NCBI GenBank assembly: GCA_964463655.1
Contig: CAYXDG010000008.1
Span: 1 to 64,000 of the forward strand
DNA length: 64,000 bases
Direction of reading: 5' to 3'
Origin: Halothece sp964463655
Lineage (GTDB): Bacteria; Cyanobacteriota; Cyanobacteriia; Cyanobacteriales; Rubidibacteraceae
In this document: piece by piece, positions 37,953 through 47,216 of the stretch
Numbering within the stretch: the first letter of the stretch is position 1
How the letters are laid out: each line of letters begins with the position of its first letter
Notes under the pieces: generated by a model
Databases searched by the model: none
What the model was told of the DNA's origin: nothing
The model's input: only the letters and a program-made list of their open reading frames with translations
Position numbers and translations under genes: made by a program

Positions 37953-38132
37953 ATGATTACAAGAGACAATCTAAAAAAAGAAATTGATCATCTTTCTGAA
38001 GCTGATCTCAAGAAAGTTTACTGGTATTTAGTTACCTTAAAGAAACATCAATCTGAAACTTTAGATTTACCCGCCATGAAATTACAAGGAAGACTAGACG
38101 ATCAAGATATACGTGTGATTGCGAATGAGTAA
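37953..38132 (+). CDS. Putative VapB-type antitoxin
   Basis: 59 aa, MITRDNLKKEIDHLSEADLK onward, helical, ending VIANE. It overlaps the PIN-domain gene by eight bases (ATGAGTAA), the usual antitoxin-toxin coupling. Small charged proteins of this type occur in front of cyanobacterial VapC toxins. No clear DNA-binding motif. Confidence 0.65.
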   Translation: MITRDNLKKEIDHLSEADLKKVYWYLVTLKKHQSETLDLPAMKLQGRLDDQDIRVIANE

Positions 38133-38541
38133 TAAGTTGCTAGTTGATACTAATATTTTAGTTTACGCAATCGATGAGGATTCTCAATTCTATGTTGCTT
38201 CTCGATCTGTATTACAACAGAGGAATAAAACTTTATTTACTACGTCAAAAAATCTGACTGAGTTTCTAACAGTTACGACACGGTCATCGGGATATGGGTT
38301 AAGTACTGAGACCGCGTTGAACTTACTGCAAAAACTGATTCAGCAATTAGAAATTATTTATCCAACTCCTGACTCTCTAGCAACGTTTCTAGCATTAGTC
38401 ACATCCTATCAGCCTTCAGGTTTGAAACTCCACGATTTTGAAATTATTAGCATCGCTTTAGCAAACGGTATCTCTGAAATAGCAACGTTTAATAAAAAGG
38501 ATTTCCGAACCATTGCTGAAATTACTTTATTTGAACTATAA
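38125..38541 (+). CDS. PIN-domain ribonuclease toxin, VapC type
   Basis: 138 aa. The PIN fold with the acidic cluster: DTNILVYAID at the N terminus, Glu in NLTEFLTV, and LHDFEIISIALANGIS plus ATFNKKDF near the C terminus. It is expected to cut tRNA or mRNA when free of its antitoxin. It lies between the two giant genes on the same strand, 63 bases before the second, so it may be part of the system or only inserted in it. Confidence 0.85.
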   Translation: MSNKLLVDTNILVYAIDEDSQFYVASRSVLQQRNKTLFTTSKNLTEFLTVTTRSSGYGLSTETALNLLQKLIQQLEIIYPTPDSLATFLALVTSYQPSGLKLHDFEIISIALANGISEIATFNKKDFRTIAEITLFEL

Positions 38542-38604
38542 AATCAATCCAATTAAGAACTCTATTTGAAGTAAAGTTGGTTATCCGACAAATAACAAAT
38601 AACA

Positions 38605-41600
38605 ATGACACAAGAAAGTTTAGGACAAGATTTAGGTCGTCTATTTGAAGTCGGTTTTAATGTGGGAATGTTGACTTATATTGAACAGCAACAAATCTCC
38701 CATCACTTTGGAGACTTGTATCGCAATGACTTAAAACAATTGAGTTTTTCCCGCATTCATCGACAGCTAGTTAATAAAGAAAGAGTCATCAACCAAAAGC
38801 ATCGAGATATTATTGAAACTTGGAGTATGTTCTTTCTCCAAAAGAGTTTCTTTGCTGGATTAAACTTACTTCCAGAATATTTAGAGGCGATCGGGTGGTG
38901 CGATAAAAACAAGAAACCGAAGAAATGTCTAGAGATTGTTTATTATCAATGTTGCTTCTCTGATGATAATAGCATCGGGACGTATCCCAAAGGAAAAGAC
39001 AAAGCAAATCAAGAGGTTTTATCTCAGTTTCCCCATCTCAATGTTGACATTGCTAAGTATTCCCAGAAAGGAGAGTTTCTCAATGCGGATACGTTAGTTT
39101 TAATCCGATGTGGAGATCAGTGGAGAGTCTTGTGTCTGGATTATTCTATCTTCTCGATTCGATCGATCCAAGATTTAGAAGATATGGATAGTGTGGAAGT
39201 GTTGCGGAAGATTTTGTTACGGGAGGTGAGTTACTTAAAATCGAAAAGTGTCTTTGCGAATCTTGGTCTTGATACTGAAGATACTCCTCTCAATGTGTCA
39301 GAAAGTTTGAACCGTTATTACCTCGCATTTAAACAGAAAGATAAGGAAACTATCAAACTGATTCAAGCGGGAAGTTATACTCATAGCTTCTCAAGATTCT
39401 TGCTAGATCATGGAATCATTCAGAAAGATACCAACATCACTTATAACATTTTAGGATACAGCGATCGCGCTGCCAGTGCAATGACGCTAAAGGGAAACAA
39501 TACTGATATTTTAGCCACTTGTTCCCACATCTATAAAAATGAACCTAAAGCAGAATCACTCTTAGATAATCGTCGCAAGGTTTTAGATGTTATCAAACGC
39601 AACGCAGCAAAAAGTTTTGAGAACGGAAAAGCATTTATCAAGGAACTATTTGCGATCGAAGCAGATGGAATCACTCAAGTCAATCATACAGAAACGCTTA
39701 CAGATTTTCAAAATCTTGTTGATCCGATTTCCTCAGACTTAGCGGATAAACTACAGCTTAATCCAAAGTTAGACCTAAGACAAGCACACGGAGAATTAAT
39801 TAAAAATCAACTGAAGAGTGAAGCAAAGTATCTCTTTCTGACAGGGAATCCAGGAATCGGAAAAACAACAGCGATCGCCGAATTTCTTCAAGATCAGCAA
39901 ACGCTAGAGGAAGGGTTTCTCTTCTTTTATGTTAGTCCCAGAAAACAAGTCAACCTTGACATCATTGAAAAGTTTACTGACTCCAACACTCAACGTTTAA
40001 AGGACGATCGCATCTTCATTGTCAATACCAACGCTGACATCATCAGTAGCAATAAAGGAAACTATACGGTTCAATATAAAAGTAACTCAGAGGATAAAAA
40101 CTTCTCCCTAAAGACAGTTCAATTCTTGAATCAAGACCAACCGCAAAAGCAGTCTTATCAATTTCATCCTCGATTCCAACGCATCAACGAAAATGAAATT
40201 GAAAAGAGAAGAAAAAAGAATCGCGGGGTTTTAGCAAGTATCTGTCAAGCAATCTATGCTTTAATCAATAGTCAGAAATCTAATCAGATCATTGCGACTG
40301 TAGCGATTCAATCTCTGAAGAAAACTCAACTGGGAAATGACACCCTTGATCACTTTAAAAAAATCTTTCAAGATGTGTATAACAACAGGGAAGAAAAAGT
40401 CATTCCCAGCAAAATGCGAGACCTTTCTCAGCGCATCAAACATATCTTGATTATGATTGATGAAATCACTGGAGATGATAGTGGGGTTGAGTTTCTTGAT
40501 GGAATCACTAAAAGATTAACTAATTATGAACTCCTCACGGGAGAGTATAATTTCAATGTAAAAATAATTGTCGCAGATGCTTCGATCGTGGATGCGAAGG
40601 TGATCCAACAGCATCTTGCTTCCCCAAAACCAGAACCGAATAAAATCTTTTTTCGTCAAGGAAATGATAACAATGATCCTCTTTCTATTCAATCGTTTCT
40701 TTATCAAAATAAATATCCAGCGCTTGTCATCAATACCAACTCTTATCCCGCAAGTCGCTTACAGCTTGATTATAAACTGTTTATCAAGACCGCTAAATTT
40801 CAAAAGAATCCTTCTCTGAAACTACAAGATGATTTAGAAGATAAGGTTCAAGATCAACTGACAGAAGATATCTTAACACTCCTTAAGCAACCTGACACTG
40901 AACAAATCATTGTTTACATCCAAAATAAACTTCACTTAGCAGAATTAATCCAAAGAATCAGAAAGAAACAAGAGACGTTTCAATGTAATGAAGACTATCT
41001 AGAAATTCATGCGAGTCTCTCAGAAGAAGATAAGAAAAACATCCACTGTTATCAAAACCAGGTGAAAGTAATCTTTATGACCGCATCCGCAAGTCGAGGA
41101 TTATCTTTTCCCAAAACTAAACATATCCTTGTGGGTGTTCCGCGCTTTGAAATCGAAAAAAATCTGATGGAAATCATCCAAGTGATCTATCGTGGTCGTG
41201 GAAATTATGAGAAGGATAAAACATTCGATCGCGATCAAAAATACTTAACCTTCTATCTCTCAGAAACAGCTATTTATTACGGAGAAGACCGCGATCGCGA
41301 TCAAATTCAACGTCAAGAAAGTCTTTTAAACCTTGTCAATATATTGGTCATCCTCAAAGCATCTATTATGACCAGAATTGTTGGGTCTGGGAACGTTGGA
41401 AATCAGAAGTTTATGTTGATTCCTATCGGAGGAAAATCAATTTTTGCTGCGGGTCAAACTTTTAGCAGTCAAATGAGTACGCTAATTAAACAGCTTCAAC
41501 ATGAATCTAGAAAACGTCCTGCTGACCAACGACTGCGAAACGTTTATTCCAAACTGAAAGCAATTTTAACTTCTGTAGAGATTGTTTTATTAAATTCTCC

Positions 41601-42273
41601 TGAGTCAACCGTAAGGGAAGACCTTTCTTGTCTAGATTTAATCAATTCCTTTAACACTGACTTTTCTAAAATTATTAAAAACAGCTTTGAGAAACTACTC
41701 AGCTTTGATCGAATTGAAAGAGGATTGATTCATGGTAGCTTGTTAATGATTCCGATTCCTAAAAACAAAGTCCAAGAGAAATACACAATTCAAGTTTCCA
41801 AGCAAGTCGCTAATAATGAAAAGCTATTGGATGAACTAAAACAACTTTCTAAGAGTCGCCACTCTCCCGAAAACTTACGTTCTTCTCTTCAAGATGCGAT
41901 CGCGTTTATAGAAACATTAGGAAAACAATCTTCCCAGACTCAAAACTTTCAAGAAGAAAGCAACTACGAAGATCAATATTACACTCTACCTCTGTTTAAT
42001 TTTATCAGTTATCCAGTGATTAGTCAATACTTTAATGATGAAGAAAAAGAACCCGAAGATCAAACCTTCCGTCGGATTTTAGACATTTATCTCCGTTTAT
42101 TATATCCTGTTGGCGCTGTTCTTCCTCTCGGCGATCGCTATAAAGACTTTCCTTTTCTCTTATTTAGAAGTTATAGTCTCGATGAAACCAGATTGAAACT
42201 ATTTACCGATCGCTACTTTTTAAGCTCTAATGAACTGAATTTATTAAATCTTATTTTATATCAAGATAATTAG
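38605..42273 (+). CDS. SF2-helicase-like giant protein, second gene of the candidate system
   Basis: 1222 aa. Residues 1-350 form a domain with strand pairs (LNADTLVLIRCGDQWRVLCL near residue 160) that could be a divergent PD-(D/E)xK nuclease fold, but the E-x-K is not intact. The helicase core has motif I TGNPGIGKTT at 413, motif II IDEI at 618, motif V TASASRGLSFP at 826 and motif VI QVIYRGRGN at 859. The layout is most like DinG/SF2 helicases, without a visible Fe-S Cys set. Residues 950-1222 are unassigned. It begins right after an AAATAAC repeat, which holds no good ribosome site. Confidence 0.85.
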   Translation: MTQESLGQDLGRLFEVGFNVGMLTYIEQQQISHHFGDLYRNDLKQLSFSRIHRQLVNKERVINQKHRDIIETWSMFFLQKSFFAGLNLLPEYLEAIGWCDKNKKPKKCLEIVYYQCCFSDDNSIGTYPKGKDKANQEVLSQFPHLNVDIAKYSQKGEFLNADTLVLIRCGDQWRVLCLDYSIFSIRSIQDLEDMDSVEVLRKILLREVSYLKSKSVFANLGLDTEDTPLNVSESLNRYYLAFKQKDKETIKLIQAGSYTHSFSRFLLDHGIIQKDTNITYNILGYSDRAASAMTLKGNNTDILATCSHIYKNEPKAESLLDNRRKVLDVIKRNAAKSFENGKAFIKELFAIEADGITQVNHTETLTDFQNLVDPISSDLADKLQLNPKLDLRQAHGELIKNQLKSEAKYLFLTGNPGIGKTTAIAEFLQDQQTLEEGFLFFYVSPRKQVNLDIIEKFTDSNTQRLKDDRIFIVNTNADIISSNKGNYTVQYKSNSEDKNFSLKTVQFLNQDQPQKQSYQFHPRFQRINENEIEKRRKKNRGVLASICQAIYALINSQKSNQIIATVAIQSLKKTQLGNDTLDHFKKIFQDVYNNREEKVIPSKMRDLSQRIKHILIMIDEITGDDSGVEFLDGITKRLTNYELLTGEYNFNVKIIVADASIVDAKVIQQHLASPKPEPNKIFFRQGNDNNDPLSIQSFLYQNKYPALVINTNSYPASRLQLDYKLFIKTAKFQKNPSLKLQDDLEDKVQDQLTEDILTLLKQPDTEQIIVYIQNKLHLAELIQRIRKKQETFQCNEDYLEIHASLSEEDKKNIHCYQNQVKVIFMTASASRGLSFPKTKHILVGVPRFEIEKNLMEIIQVIYRGRGNYEKDKTFDRDQKYLTFYLSETAIYYGEDRDRDQIQRQESLLNLVNILVILKASIMTRIVGSGNVGNQKFMLIPIGGKSIFAAGQTFSSQMSTLIKQLQHESRKRPADQRLRNVYSKLKAILTSVEIVLLNSPESTVREDLSCLDLINSFNTDFSKIIKNSFEKLLSFDRIERGLIHGSLLMIPIPKNKVQEKYTIQVSKQVANNEKLLDELKQLSKSRHSPENLRSSLQDAIAFIETLGKQSSQTQNFQEESNYEDQYYTLPLFNFISYPVISQYFNDEEKEPEDQTFRRILDIYLRLLYPVGAVLPLGDRYKDFPFLLFRSYSLDETRLKLFTDRYFLSSNELNLLNLILYQDN

Positions 42274-42423
42274 GCTTTTCATCATCTTATATATGAATTA
42301 TTATTGACCCTTTATTGAGTCATCGTTTATTGTTATTTCCTAGGAAAAATAGCTAAAATATTGTATAATAGGATAAGAGAAAAAGAAACATTATCAGTAT
42401 GAATCCTAATCTGTTTAATCGCT

Positions 42424-42464
42424 AGCGCGATGTGGCTTCGCCACCGTCCAAAAGACATCACGCT
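42424..42464. repeat. Nested hairpin element
   Basis: AGCGCGATGT (42424-42433) pairs with ACATCACGCT (42455-42464) with one mismatch; inside is GTGGC-TTC-GCCAC. It lies 17 bases beyond the mutS stop and may also act as its transcript end. GCTTCGCC and CGCTCTCGCTTT, found in and just after it, are also present near 8551-8591. Confidence 0.5.
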
Positions 42465-42480
42465 CTCGCTTTGCCTCAGA

Positions 42481-45102
42481 TTAACTCTCAAAAATATCCA
42501 ATTGATCAATCCTTGTCTCCTCATCCTTTTTATGTTGTTTAATCCCTTTTCTTAATCCCAAAGCGATTTTACTATGCTTTTCAATTTGTCCCATTACTTG
42601 TTGGGCGCGAGAGATTACACTAGAAGGAAGCCCTGCTAAGCGTCCCGCTTCAATGCCATAAGACCTGTCAGCGCCTCCAGGTTGCACTTGATGCAGGAAG
42701 ATGATTTCATTTTCCATCTCTTTGACGGTGACTTGATAGTTAGCAATGTTGGGCAAAATAGAGGCGAGTTCGTTTAATTCGTGATAGTGGGTGGCAAAGA
42801 TAGTGCGTGATCGCAGTTCTGTAGCAAGATATTCCGCAACTGCCCACGCGATCGAGAGTCCGTCAAAGGTTGCCGTCCCCCGTCCAATTTCATCGAGGAG
42901 AATTAGGGAGTTTGGAGTCCCATGATTAAGAATATTGGCGGTTTCGTTCATTTCCACCATAAACGTTGATTGTCCTGTGGCGAGGTCATCTACTGCACCA
43001 ACCCGAGTGAAAACGCGATCGCAGACCCCTAATTTAGCCGATTTTGCAGGGACAAAACTACCAATTTGAGCCATAAGTTGAATTAACCCCACTTGTCGCA
43101 AATAGCAGCTTTTTCCGCTTGCATTGGGTCCCGTTAAAATAATTAAATCAGGCGCGTCGCGCTTTTCGGAAAAGCCCATTGTGGTGGAATTGGGGACAAA
43201 AAAGCCTGTGGGAAGCGTTTGTTCGACAACGGGGTGGCGACCGTCGCGAATAGTTAACCCGCGTCCTTCCTCCATTTCAGGGCGGGAGTAGTTATTATAG
43301 ACCGCCAGTTCCGCCAGTCCCGCCAAAGCATCGATCGCAGCCACAGCGCGAGACGTATTACGGATTTCTTGGGCTTTTTCTCCCACTTCGGCGCGTAAAT
43401 CGGCAAAAATCTCGTATTCAAGGCGATTTAAGTCGTCTTTTGCTGTTAAAATGCGGGTTTCGCGTTCTTTTAATTCTGAGGTGATATAGCGTTCTTCGTT
43501 GGTTAACGTTTGCCTGCGAGTGTAGGCTTCTGGGGCGAGATCAGCTTTACTGCGCGGAATGCTCAGATAATAGCCAAAGGTTTTATTGTAGCCCACTTTG
43601 AGTTTCGGAATCCCTGTGCGTTCCCGTTCGCTGGTTTCCAGATGCGCTAACCATTGCTTATCCTTCTCAAAGGTTTCTTGCATTTGATCCAGTTGTTCAT
43701 CTACGCCCGATCGAATTAATCCCCCTTCTCCAAGGTGCTGCGGAGGCGATTCAACGAGATAGGCTAAGATTTTTGTCCCTAATTGCTCCAAATCTGGCGG
43801 AACAGACTGCAAAGCCCGAATAAACGGAGAATTTCCTTGTTTTGCTAACTCTGCTAACTCTTTGAGACGGACTAAAGACTCGGCTAACCCTTTTAAGTCT
43901 CTAGCGTTCGCTGTTCCCGCACCCGCACGCCCACTGAGCCTTTCTAAATCATAAATCTGTCCTAGCAGTTGGCGCAAGTTGTCCCGCAGGTTAGTTTGGC
44001 TAATTAATTCCGCGATCGTCTCCTGACGAGCCGTAATTCCTTTAATATCCAGTAAAGGCTGTAATAACCAACGACGCAGCGCTCGTCCACCCATAGCAGT
44101 ACAAGTGCGATCTAGCGCCCAAAGTAGTGACCCATGATAAGTTCCATCGCGCACCGTTTGCACAATTTCAAGGTTACGACGGGTTTGTTGGTCAAGAATT
44201 AAATAATCCGTCAGCGTGTAAGTTTTGAGGGTTTGTAGGGGAACTTGATGGGCTTTTTGGGTTTCTTCAATGTAGAAAAGCAATCCTCCCGCAGCGCGAA
44301 TTCCAAGGGGGAGATGACTACAACCCATTCCTTCAAGGGAACTCACCCGAAAGTATTGTAACAGTTGACTGCGGGCTTCTCCTGTACTAAATTGAGATTG
44401 CGGACGGAGGGTATAACAGAAGCTATCTGGAAGGAAGTCTGGAATTGTCTCTGATTGTTCCCCAGGACGTAACATCCGACCGATATCAGGAGCGTTGGTG
44501 GGAAGTAAAATTTCTGAAGGTTGGAGGCGCTGTAATTCTAGACAGAGCGTTTCCAGATTTTGGGTTTGCGTGGTGTAAAATTCCCCAGTAGAGATGTCCG
44601 TGTAGGCGAGTCCCCAATGTTCCCCAGCAATGACTAATCCAGCGAGAAAGTTATTCCGTCGCGCTGGTAACATTCCCTCTTCCGTCAGGGTTCCAGGGGT
44701 GAGGAGTTTCGTGATTTTGCGCTCAACCATGCGCTTTTGTGCAGCAGCGACCGCTGCATCTTCCACTTGATCACAAACTGCGATCGCGAACCCTTTTTCC
44801 ACTAACATAGCAGTATAGCGATCGAGCGCATGATGGGGGACACCTGTCATCGGGACGCGACCAATTTCTTTCCCGCTTTCCTTGCTGGTGAGGACTAACT
44901 CTAACTGTTGCGCGACCGTGACCGCATCCTGGAAGAAACACTCAAAAAAGTCTCCCACCCGATACAACAGCAACGCATTGGGATACTGTTCTTTGACTTC
45001 CACATAATGTTGCATCATGGGGGTAAGTTGATTGCGATCAAGTTTGTGATAGTCCGCGTTTTTCATGTAAGCGGGGGTCGCTTTTCCCTGAGACTCCTGC
45101 AT
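42481..45102 (-). CDS. mutS: DNA mismatch repair protein MutS
   Basis: 873 aa, MutS1 type. Mismatch-binding F-x-E motif in GDFFECF (F52, E54), Walker A GPNASGKS near 656, Walker B LILLDEIGRGTATFDGLSIA, and the ATPase dimer motif. It recognises base mismatches and recruits MutL. ATG 45102; a second ATG 36 bases in is possible. Its 3' end faces the candidate two-giant-protein locus. Confidence 0.97.
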   Translation of the reverse strand: MQESQGKATPAYMKNADYHKLDRNQLTPMMQHYVEVKEQYPNALLLYRVGDFFECFFQDAVTVAQQLELVLTSKESGKEIGRVPMTGVPHHALDRYTAMLVEKGFAIAVCDQVEDAAVAAAQKRMVERKITKLLTPGTLTEEGMLPARRNNFLAGLVIAGEHWGLAYTDISTGEFYTTQTQNLETLCLELQRLQPSEILLPTNAPDIGRMLRPGEQSETIPDFLPDSFCYTLRPQSQFSTGEARSQLLQYFRVSSLEGMGCSHLPLGIRAAGGLLFYIEETQKAHQVPLQTLKTYTLTDYLILDQQTRRNLEIVQTVRDGTYHGSLLWALDRTCTAMGGRALRRWLLQPLLDIKGITARQETIAELISQTNLRDNLRQLLGQIYDLERLSGRAGAGTANARDLKGLAESLVRLKELAELAKQGNSPFIRALQSVPPDLEQLGTKILAYLVESPPQHLGEGGLIRSGVDEQLDQMQETFEKDKQWLAHLETSERERTGIPKLKVGYNKTFGYYLSIPRSKADLAPEAYTRRQTLTNEERYITSELKERETRILTAKDDLNRLEYEIFADLRAEVGEKAQEIRNTSRAVAAIDALAGLAELAVYNNYSRPEMEEGRGLTIRDGRHPVVEQTLPTGFFVPNSTTMGFSEKRDAPDLIILTGPNASGKSCYLRQVGLIQLMAQIGSFVPAKSAKLGVCDRVFTRVGAVDDLATGQSTFMVEMNETANILNHGTPNSLILLDEIGRGTATFDGLSIAWAVAEYLATELRSRTIFATHYHELNELASILPNIANYQVTVKEMENEIIFLHQVQPGGADRSYGIEAGRLAGLPSSVISRAQQVMGQIEKHSKIALGLRKGIKQHKKDEETRIDQLDIFES

Positions 45103-45169
45103 AGTAATTGTTCGGATGATTAGTCGTAATCTGCTTTTGTCAGTTTACCAAAGTTCTACCTCTATGCTC

Positions 45170-45369
45170 TCATAAGTTGAAAATTTCTTCAACCTTGATG
45201 TCCAGTTCAGGGAAGATGGAAGAGATGACGCGATCGGGTTCTTTCAACTCTCGCCCTTCATACAATTGATCCACCGACTCAAAAATCGTCACTGTTCTCT
45301 GTTGAGGCTTGAACTTGACTGATTTGTTTGGGTGTTAATCCAGTTAAATCGACCTGAAGATTATTCATA
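45170..45369 (-). pseudogene. Remnant of an Uma2-family (DUF820) nuclease-like gene
   Basis: Begins ATG 45369 (MNNLQVDLTGLTPKQISQVQ); a different frame then gives the typical Uma2 C terminus (QRTVTIFESVDQLYEGREL, ending VEEIFNL, TGA 45170). Most of the about 190-residue family body is missing, so an internal deletion plus frame change is inferred. Confidence 0.55.
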
Positions 45370-45435
45370 CGGCTAACCTCTTCTTGTCATGACGACCTTG
45401 ATCATCTAACTTTTCCAGTATCATCTTTAGATCAT

Positions 45436-45542
45436 ATAGCGCTACAAAATCAGGTTAGGACGTTCTTAAAAAGGCTAGCGACCGTCTCGGTCGCACTCCC
45501 ACCGTTCGGGAAATGTCCTAAAATAAGCACGTAGCGCTATAA
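45436..45542. mobile_element. MITE-like element
   Basis: Exact terminal inverted repeats TATAGCGCTAC (45436-45446) and GTAGCGCTATA (45532-45542), with a second inner pair TTAGGAC (45455-45461) / GTCCTAA (45516-45522) and a central hairpin GCGACC-GTCTC-GGTCGC (45479-45495). 107 bases, non-coding, TA at both edges. This is the structure of a miniature element moved by an IS630-type transposase (inference). Confidence 0.6.
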
Positions 45543-46075
45543 CGAACATTTTCGCACATCTTACAGAAACTTTTCTGGAAACACGATCGCCTGCTCAGGA
45601 AAGAAAGCGATCGCGATAAAGTTTTAGCTGATTAGAGAATCATGATTATAGGCATAAACTAATAGATTAGTCTCAATTGCAAAAGTTTTTATCAAGGGCG
45701 ATCGCCATTTAATTCTCAATGCACCTTGACATGAATCTAATTAGCTAGAAATAAAATTGTCACATTTCTTAATTAAAAACGAATCTGCGTCTTTTCAGGC
45801 GATCGCGCTTGATCAGTAACGTTTAATCTGATATGCTCTTAAAGTATGGGTGCTATCCATGTCTAAATTAGCAATTAATTGAGCTAGAAACAAGAAAATG
45901 CGTCAAAAATTGGCTTGATTGCTTCTTCAACTTAACAAGGTATGAGACGAATTAATTTGTTAGGAAATCTTGACAGACTTGACAGAATAATAATTTTGAG
46001 GTAAGTTTCCTCAAAAACTGCGATAGAGCTTCAGGATAAGATCGGGATAGCTAGAGACATTTGGAATTGATTGAA
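45543..46075. other. Intergenic stretch before the methyltransferase gene
   Basis: About 530 bases with no gene that I can support. It contains several HIP1 sites and a hairpin TTGAGG/CCTCAA (about 45996-46014). Two TTGACA-like hexamers just upstream of the hairpin could be promoter elements. Confidence 0.4.
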
Positions 46076-47065
46076 ATGAATTTATTGGTTTTAATTCTGG
46101 GAACTCTCCTGATTTTACTTGCGATCGCGATCTCTATTTATCTCCTGACAGCCCGTCGATACCAATCTTCTGATTCTGTAGCCAACTCCTACGACGAGTG
46201 GACAGAGGACGGCATTTTGGAATTTTATTGGGGGGAACATATCCACCTCGGTCATTATGGGTTACCCCCACAAAGAAAAGACTTTTTGCAAGCCAAAGCC
46301 GATTTTGTTCATGAAATGGTGAAATGGGGAGAAATTGACCAACTCCCTGCGGGAACAACTCTCCTTGATGTTGGCTGTGGAATTGGCGGCAGTAGTCGGA
46401 TTTTAGCTAAAGAGTACGGCTTTGATGTCACGGCTGTTACCATTAGTCCCCAACAAGTGAAGCGAGCGCAAGAATTGACCCCTGAGAATGTCAGCGCCCA
46501 ATTTATGATTGGGGATGCGATGTCTCTTCCCTTTCCTGATGCGACCTTTGATGTGGTGTGGTCAATTGAAACAGGACCTCATATCCCTGATAAAGAAAGT
46601 TTTGCCAGAGAGTTACTGCGAGTGCTTAAACCAGGGGGTCGTCTTGTTGTTGCGGACTGGAATCAGCGCGATGCTCGTCAAAAACCCCTCAACTTCTGGG
46701 AAAAACCTGTCATGCGTCAACTGCTTGATCAATGGTCTCATCCCGAATTTTCCAGTATTGAAGGTTTCTCTGAAACTTTGGAAGCCACAGGATTGGTGGA
46801 TGGTAAAGTGATTACAGATGATTGGACACAACCCACCCTTCCTTCTTGGTTAGACTCGATATGGCAAGGGATTGCACGACCTCAAGGGCTAATTAAATTT
46901 GGGGTTTATGGGTTCATCAAATCTTTGCGAGAAGTCCCCACTTTATTGTTGATGCGACTCGCATTTGGGACAGGTTTGTGTCGCTTCGGAATGTTCCGAG
47001 CCGTTCGTGCTGAAACTCCTGAAAAGGTGGAAGAAACGGTTTATCAAGCAGCGGTGAGTCAGTAA
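46076..47065 (+). CDS. MPBQ/MSBQ methyltransferase
   Basis: 329 aa from ATG 46076. N-terminal membrane anchor (LLVLILGTLLILLAIAISIY), then YQSSDSVANSYDEWTEDGIL and SAM motif I LLDVGCGIGGSSRI, closely matching Synechocystis sll0418 (2-methyl-6-phytyl-1,4-benzoquinol methyltransferase) along its length as I recall it. It methylates the ring in tocopherol synthesis and possibly in plastoquinone synthesis. Gamma-tocopherol methyltransferase is the closest alternative, but the anchor and DWNQRDARQKPLNFWEKPV favour this one. Confidence 0.88.
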   Translation: MNLLVLILGTLLILLAIAISIYLLTARRYQSSDSVANSYDEWTEDGILEFYWGEHIHLGHYGLPPQRKDFLQAKADFVHEMVKWGEIDQLPAGTTLLDVGCGIGGSSRILAKEYGFDVTAVTISPQQVKRAQELTPENVSAQFMIGDAMSLPFPDATFDVVWSIETGPHIPDKESFARELLRVLKPGGRLVVADWNQRDARQKPLNFWEKPVMRQLLDQWSHPEFSSIEGFSETLEATGLVDGKVITDDWTQPTLPSWLDSIWQGIARPQGLIKFGVYGFIKSLREVPTLLLMRLAFGTGLCRFGMFRAVRAETPEKVEETVYQAAVSQ

Positions 47066-47127
47066 TTAAATGAAAGCCATAAATGCTTGCGACATCGCCC
47101 ACAAGTCTCCTTATTAAGGAAGGATTG

Positions 47128-47148
47128 CCCCTCAATCTTGAGGGGTTT
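47128..47148 (+). terminator. Terminator after the methyltransferase
   Basis: Stem CCCCTCAA (47128-47135) / TTGAGGGG (47138-47145), two-base loop, then TTT. The short T-run makes it moderate. Confidence 0.6.
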
Positions 47149-47216
47149 GGGGGGCTAAATTGGTAGCACTCTTTTGGGTATTTTATGCCTTGACATAACC
47201 TGAATCAAATGTTGTT

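Noticed and set aside
34836..42273. Naming the locus as a pPIWI-RE three-gene island
   Set aside because: The helicase motifs fit loosely, but I cannot see the RNase H R/E motif or a separate REase gene, so the name would be a guess.
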